Assembly: GCF_050948175.1 (NCBI RefSeq)
Contig: NW_027490124.1
Span: 310,001-374,000 of the forward strand
DNA length: 64,000 bases
Source of the DNA: Xylocopa sonorina
Taxonomy: Eukaryota; Arthropoda; Insecta; Hymenoptera; Apidae
Reading direction: 5' to 3'
Both the position numbers and the translations under genes were made by a program. Positions 61,901 to 64,000 of the stretch are shown here, piece by piece. Below the pieces are notes generated by a model that was given only the letters and a program-made list of their open reading frames with translations, made no database searches and had not been told where the DNA came from. Every line of letters begins with the position of its first letter. The stretch's first letter is position 1.

Positions 61901-64000
61901 ATGTAAGTGCGACATGTCCATGCTAGGAAATAGAGTTTCAGATTTCTACGTATATTAGCGATAGAGCTCTAATGCTTCTCAAAACGCGATATAGCACCTC
62001 ATTCCTATGTTTCATGATGAGATATAATATTCATTGCGAAGTGTCATGTATATCTCGTATTCACTTCAAAAGAATGTAAATGCGACACTTCCATGCTAGG
62101 AAATAGCGTTTGCAGATGTCTACGTATCGCAGCAATAGAGTTCTAATGCTTCCTAAAACGCGATATCGCATCTCACTGCTATGCTTCATGAGAAGATATA
62201 ATATTCATTATGGAGTGTTATGTATACCTCGTACTCACTTCGAAAGAATGTAAACGCGACACTTCCATGCTAGGAAATAGCGTTTGCAGATGTCTACGTA
62301 TCGTAGCAATAGAGTTCTAATGCTTCTTAGGACGCGATATCCCATCTCACTTCTATGTTTCATGATAAGATATAATATTCATTGCGAATTGTCATGTATA
62401 CCTCGTATTCACTTCAAAAGAATGTAAATGCGACACTTCCATGCTAGGAAGTAGCGTTTGCAGATGTCTACGTATCGTAGCAATATGGTTCTAATGCTTC
62501 TTAGAACGCGATATCGCATCTCTCTTCTATGTTTCATGATAAGATATAATATTCTTTGCGAAGTGTCATGCATACCTCGATTTAACTTCACAAGAATGTA
62601 AATGCGACACTTCCTTGCTAGGAAATATTGTTTGCAGATGTCTACGTATCACAGCAATAGAGTACTAATGCTTCTTAAGACGAGATGTCCTATTTCATTT
62701 CTATGTTTCGTAATAAGATATAATATTCATTGTGTAATGTTATGTATACCTCGTATTCATTTCAGTGGAATGTAAGTGCGAAATTTCATTGCTAGGAAAT
62801 AGAGTTTGCAGATGTCTACGTATCGTAGCAATAGAATTCTAATGCTTCTTAAAACGCGATATCGCATCTCACTGCTATGTTTCATGAGAAGATATAATAT
62901 TCATTGCGAAGTGTCATGTATACCTCGTACTCACTTCAAAAGAATGTAAATGCGACCCTTCCATGCTAGGAAATAACGTTTGCAGATGTCTACGTATCGT
63001 AGCAATAGAGTTCTAATGCTTCTTAGAACGCGATATCGCATCTCACTTCTATGTATCATGATAAGATATAATATTCATTGCGAAGTGTCATGTATACCTC
63101 GTATTCACTTAAAAAGAATGTAAATAAGACACTTCCATGCTAGGAAATAGCGTTTGCAGATGTCTATGTATATTAGCAGTAGAGTTCTAATGCTTCTCAA
63201 AACGCGATATCGCATCTCATTCCTATGTTTCATTATAAGATATAATACTCATTGCGAAGAGTCATGTATACCTCGTATTCACTTCAGAAGAATCTAAATG
63301 TGACACTTCCTTGCTATGAAGTATTGATTGCAGATGTCTACGTATCGTAGCAATGAAGTTCTAGTGCTTCTTAAATCACGATATCGCATCTCATTTCTAT
63401 GTTTCGTGATAAGGTATAATATTCATTGCGAAGTGTCATGTATACATCGTATTTACTTCAAAAGAATGTAAATGCGACACTTTCTTGCTAGGAAATATTG
63501 TTTGCAGATGTCTACGTATCGTAGCAATAGAATTCTAATGATTCTTAAAATGCCATATCGCATCTCACTTCTATGTTTCATGATAAGATATAATATTCAT
63601 TGCGAAGTGTCATGTATACCTCGTATTGACTTCAAAAGAATGTAAATGCGATACTTCCACGCTAGGAAGTAGCGTTTGCAGATGTCTACGTATCGTAGCA
63701 ATAGGGTTCTAATGCTTCTTAAAACGCGATATCGCATCTCACATCTATCTTTCATGATAAGATATAATATCTATTGCGAAGTGTCATGTGTACCTCGTAT
63801 TCACTTCAAAAGAATGTAAATGCGACACTTCCATGCTAGGAAATAGCGCTTGCAGATGTCAACGTATCGTAGCAATAGAGTTCTAATGCTTCTTAGAACG
63901 AGATGTCGCATTTCATTTCTATGCTTCGTAATAAGATATAATATTCATTGTGGTGTGTTATGTATACCTCGTATTCACTTCAAAAGGATGTAAGTGCGAC
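58951..64000 (-). repeat. Inverted satellite array, 174-bp monomer, about 29 copies
   Basis: The same satellite as the main array on the opposite strand: TGTATACCTCGTATTCACTTC, AAAAGAATGTAAATGCGACA, CTTCCATGCTAGGAAATAGC, TTTGCAGATGTCTACGTATC, GTAGCAATAGAGTTCTAATG, CTTCTTAAAACGCGATATCG. The array begins directly at the LTR end and continues past the window edge. Monomers nearest the LTR (to about 59,500) are the most diverged and lack the usual TTTGCAGATG in several units; further right the units are closer to consensus. No long higher-order period was obvious by eye, though variants with TGAGAAGTCGTATTTCATTT/CGAGATGTCGTATTTC recur at about 61,460, 61,810 and 62,680. Confidence 0.96.

Overview
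The window is pericentromeric-type DNA from an animal, most likely a monocentric insect. That rests on AT-rich sequence, an R1/TRAS-type non-LTR retrotransposon, two piggyBac remnants, LTR fragments beginning TGTGACG, and intron-bearing gene fragments. Hymenoptera would fit, but that is an inference. I see no intact protein-coding gene, tRNA or rRNA. Almost every open frame is either a decayed transposon or gene piece, or a frame running through satellite DNA.

Layout. 1-10.2 kb is a graveyard. It holds a GC-rich LTR-like end, one copy of a segmental duplication (0.3-1.76 kb), an HSDL2-like dehydrogenase pseudogene with visible splice sites (4.0-4.6 kb, minus), a decayed minisatellite and a CCTAA-like tract, a truncated R1/TRAS-like element (about 6.7-8.25 kb), and an LTR fragment with a 539-bp internal duplication (8.46-10.2 kb). 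10.2-17.3 kb is an old, decayed satellite (179-180-bp monomers) in blocks of alternating orientation. It is interrupted by two piggyBac remnants, passes through a 175-bp intermediate form, and ends in a 174-bp form at 16.1-17.3 kb (minus). 17.3-22.1 kb is a spacer with a possible solo LTR, a second copy of the segmental duplication carrying an extra gene-like fragment that may be RNF212/Zip3-related, and another LTR fragment with two C14 runs.

22.1-57.4 kb is one uninterrupted plus-oriented array of about 200 monomers of 174 bp. It has clear higher-order structure: a 2,610-bp 15-mer repeated three times at 31.25-39.1 kb (an A-A'-B arrangement of 870-bp 5-mers), a 1,825-bp unit of 10.5 monomers with a half-monomer joint at 47-50.6 kb and again at 54.1-56.2 kb, and blocks related at 4-, 11-, 14- and 16-monomer offsets. 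57.4-58.95 kb is a spacer holding the 5' end of a minus-strand LTR retrotransposon. Beyond it, 58.95-64 kb is the same 174-bp satellite in the opposite orientation, running off the window.

Interpretation. The best single explanation is a centromeric or pericentromeric satellite domain at its edge. The central array is homogenised into higher-order repeats, while older and longer-period relatives survive, decayed and inverted, on the left flank. The monomer is close to nucleosome length and carries a perfect 10-bp dyad and further short hairpins. A centromeric role is inferred, not shown.
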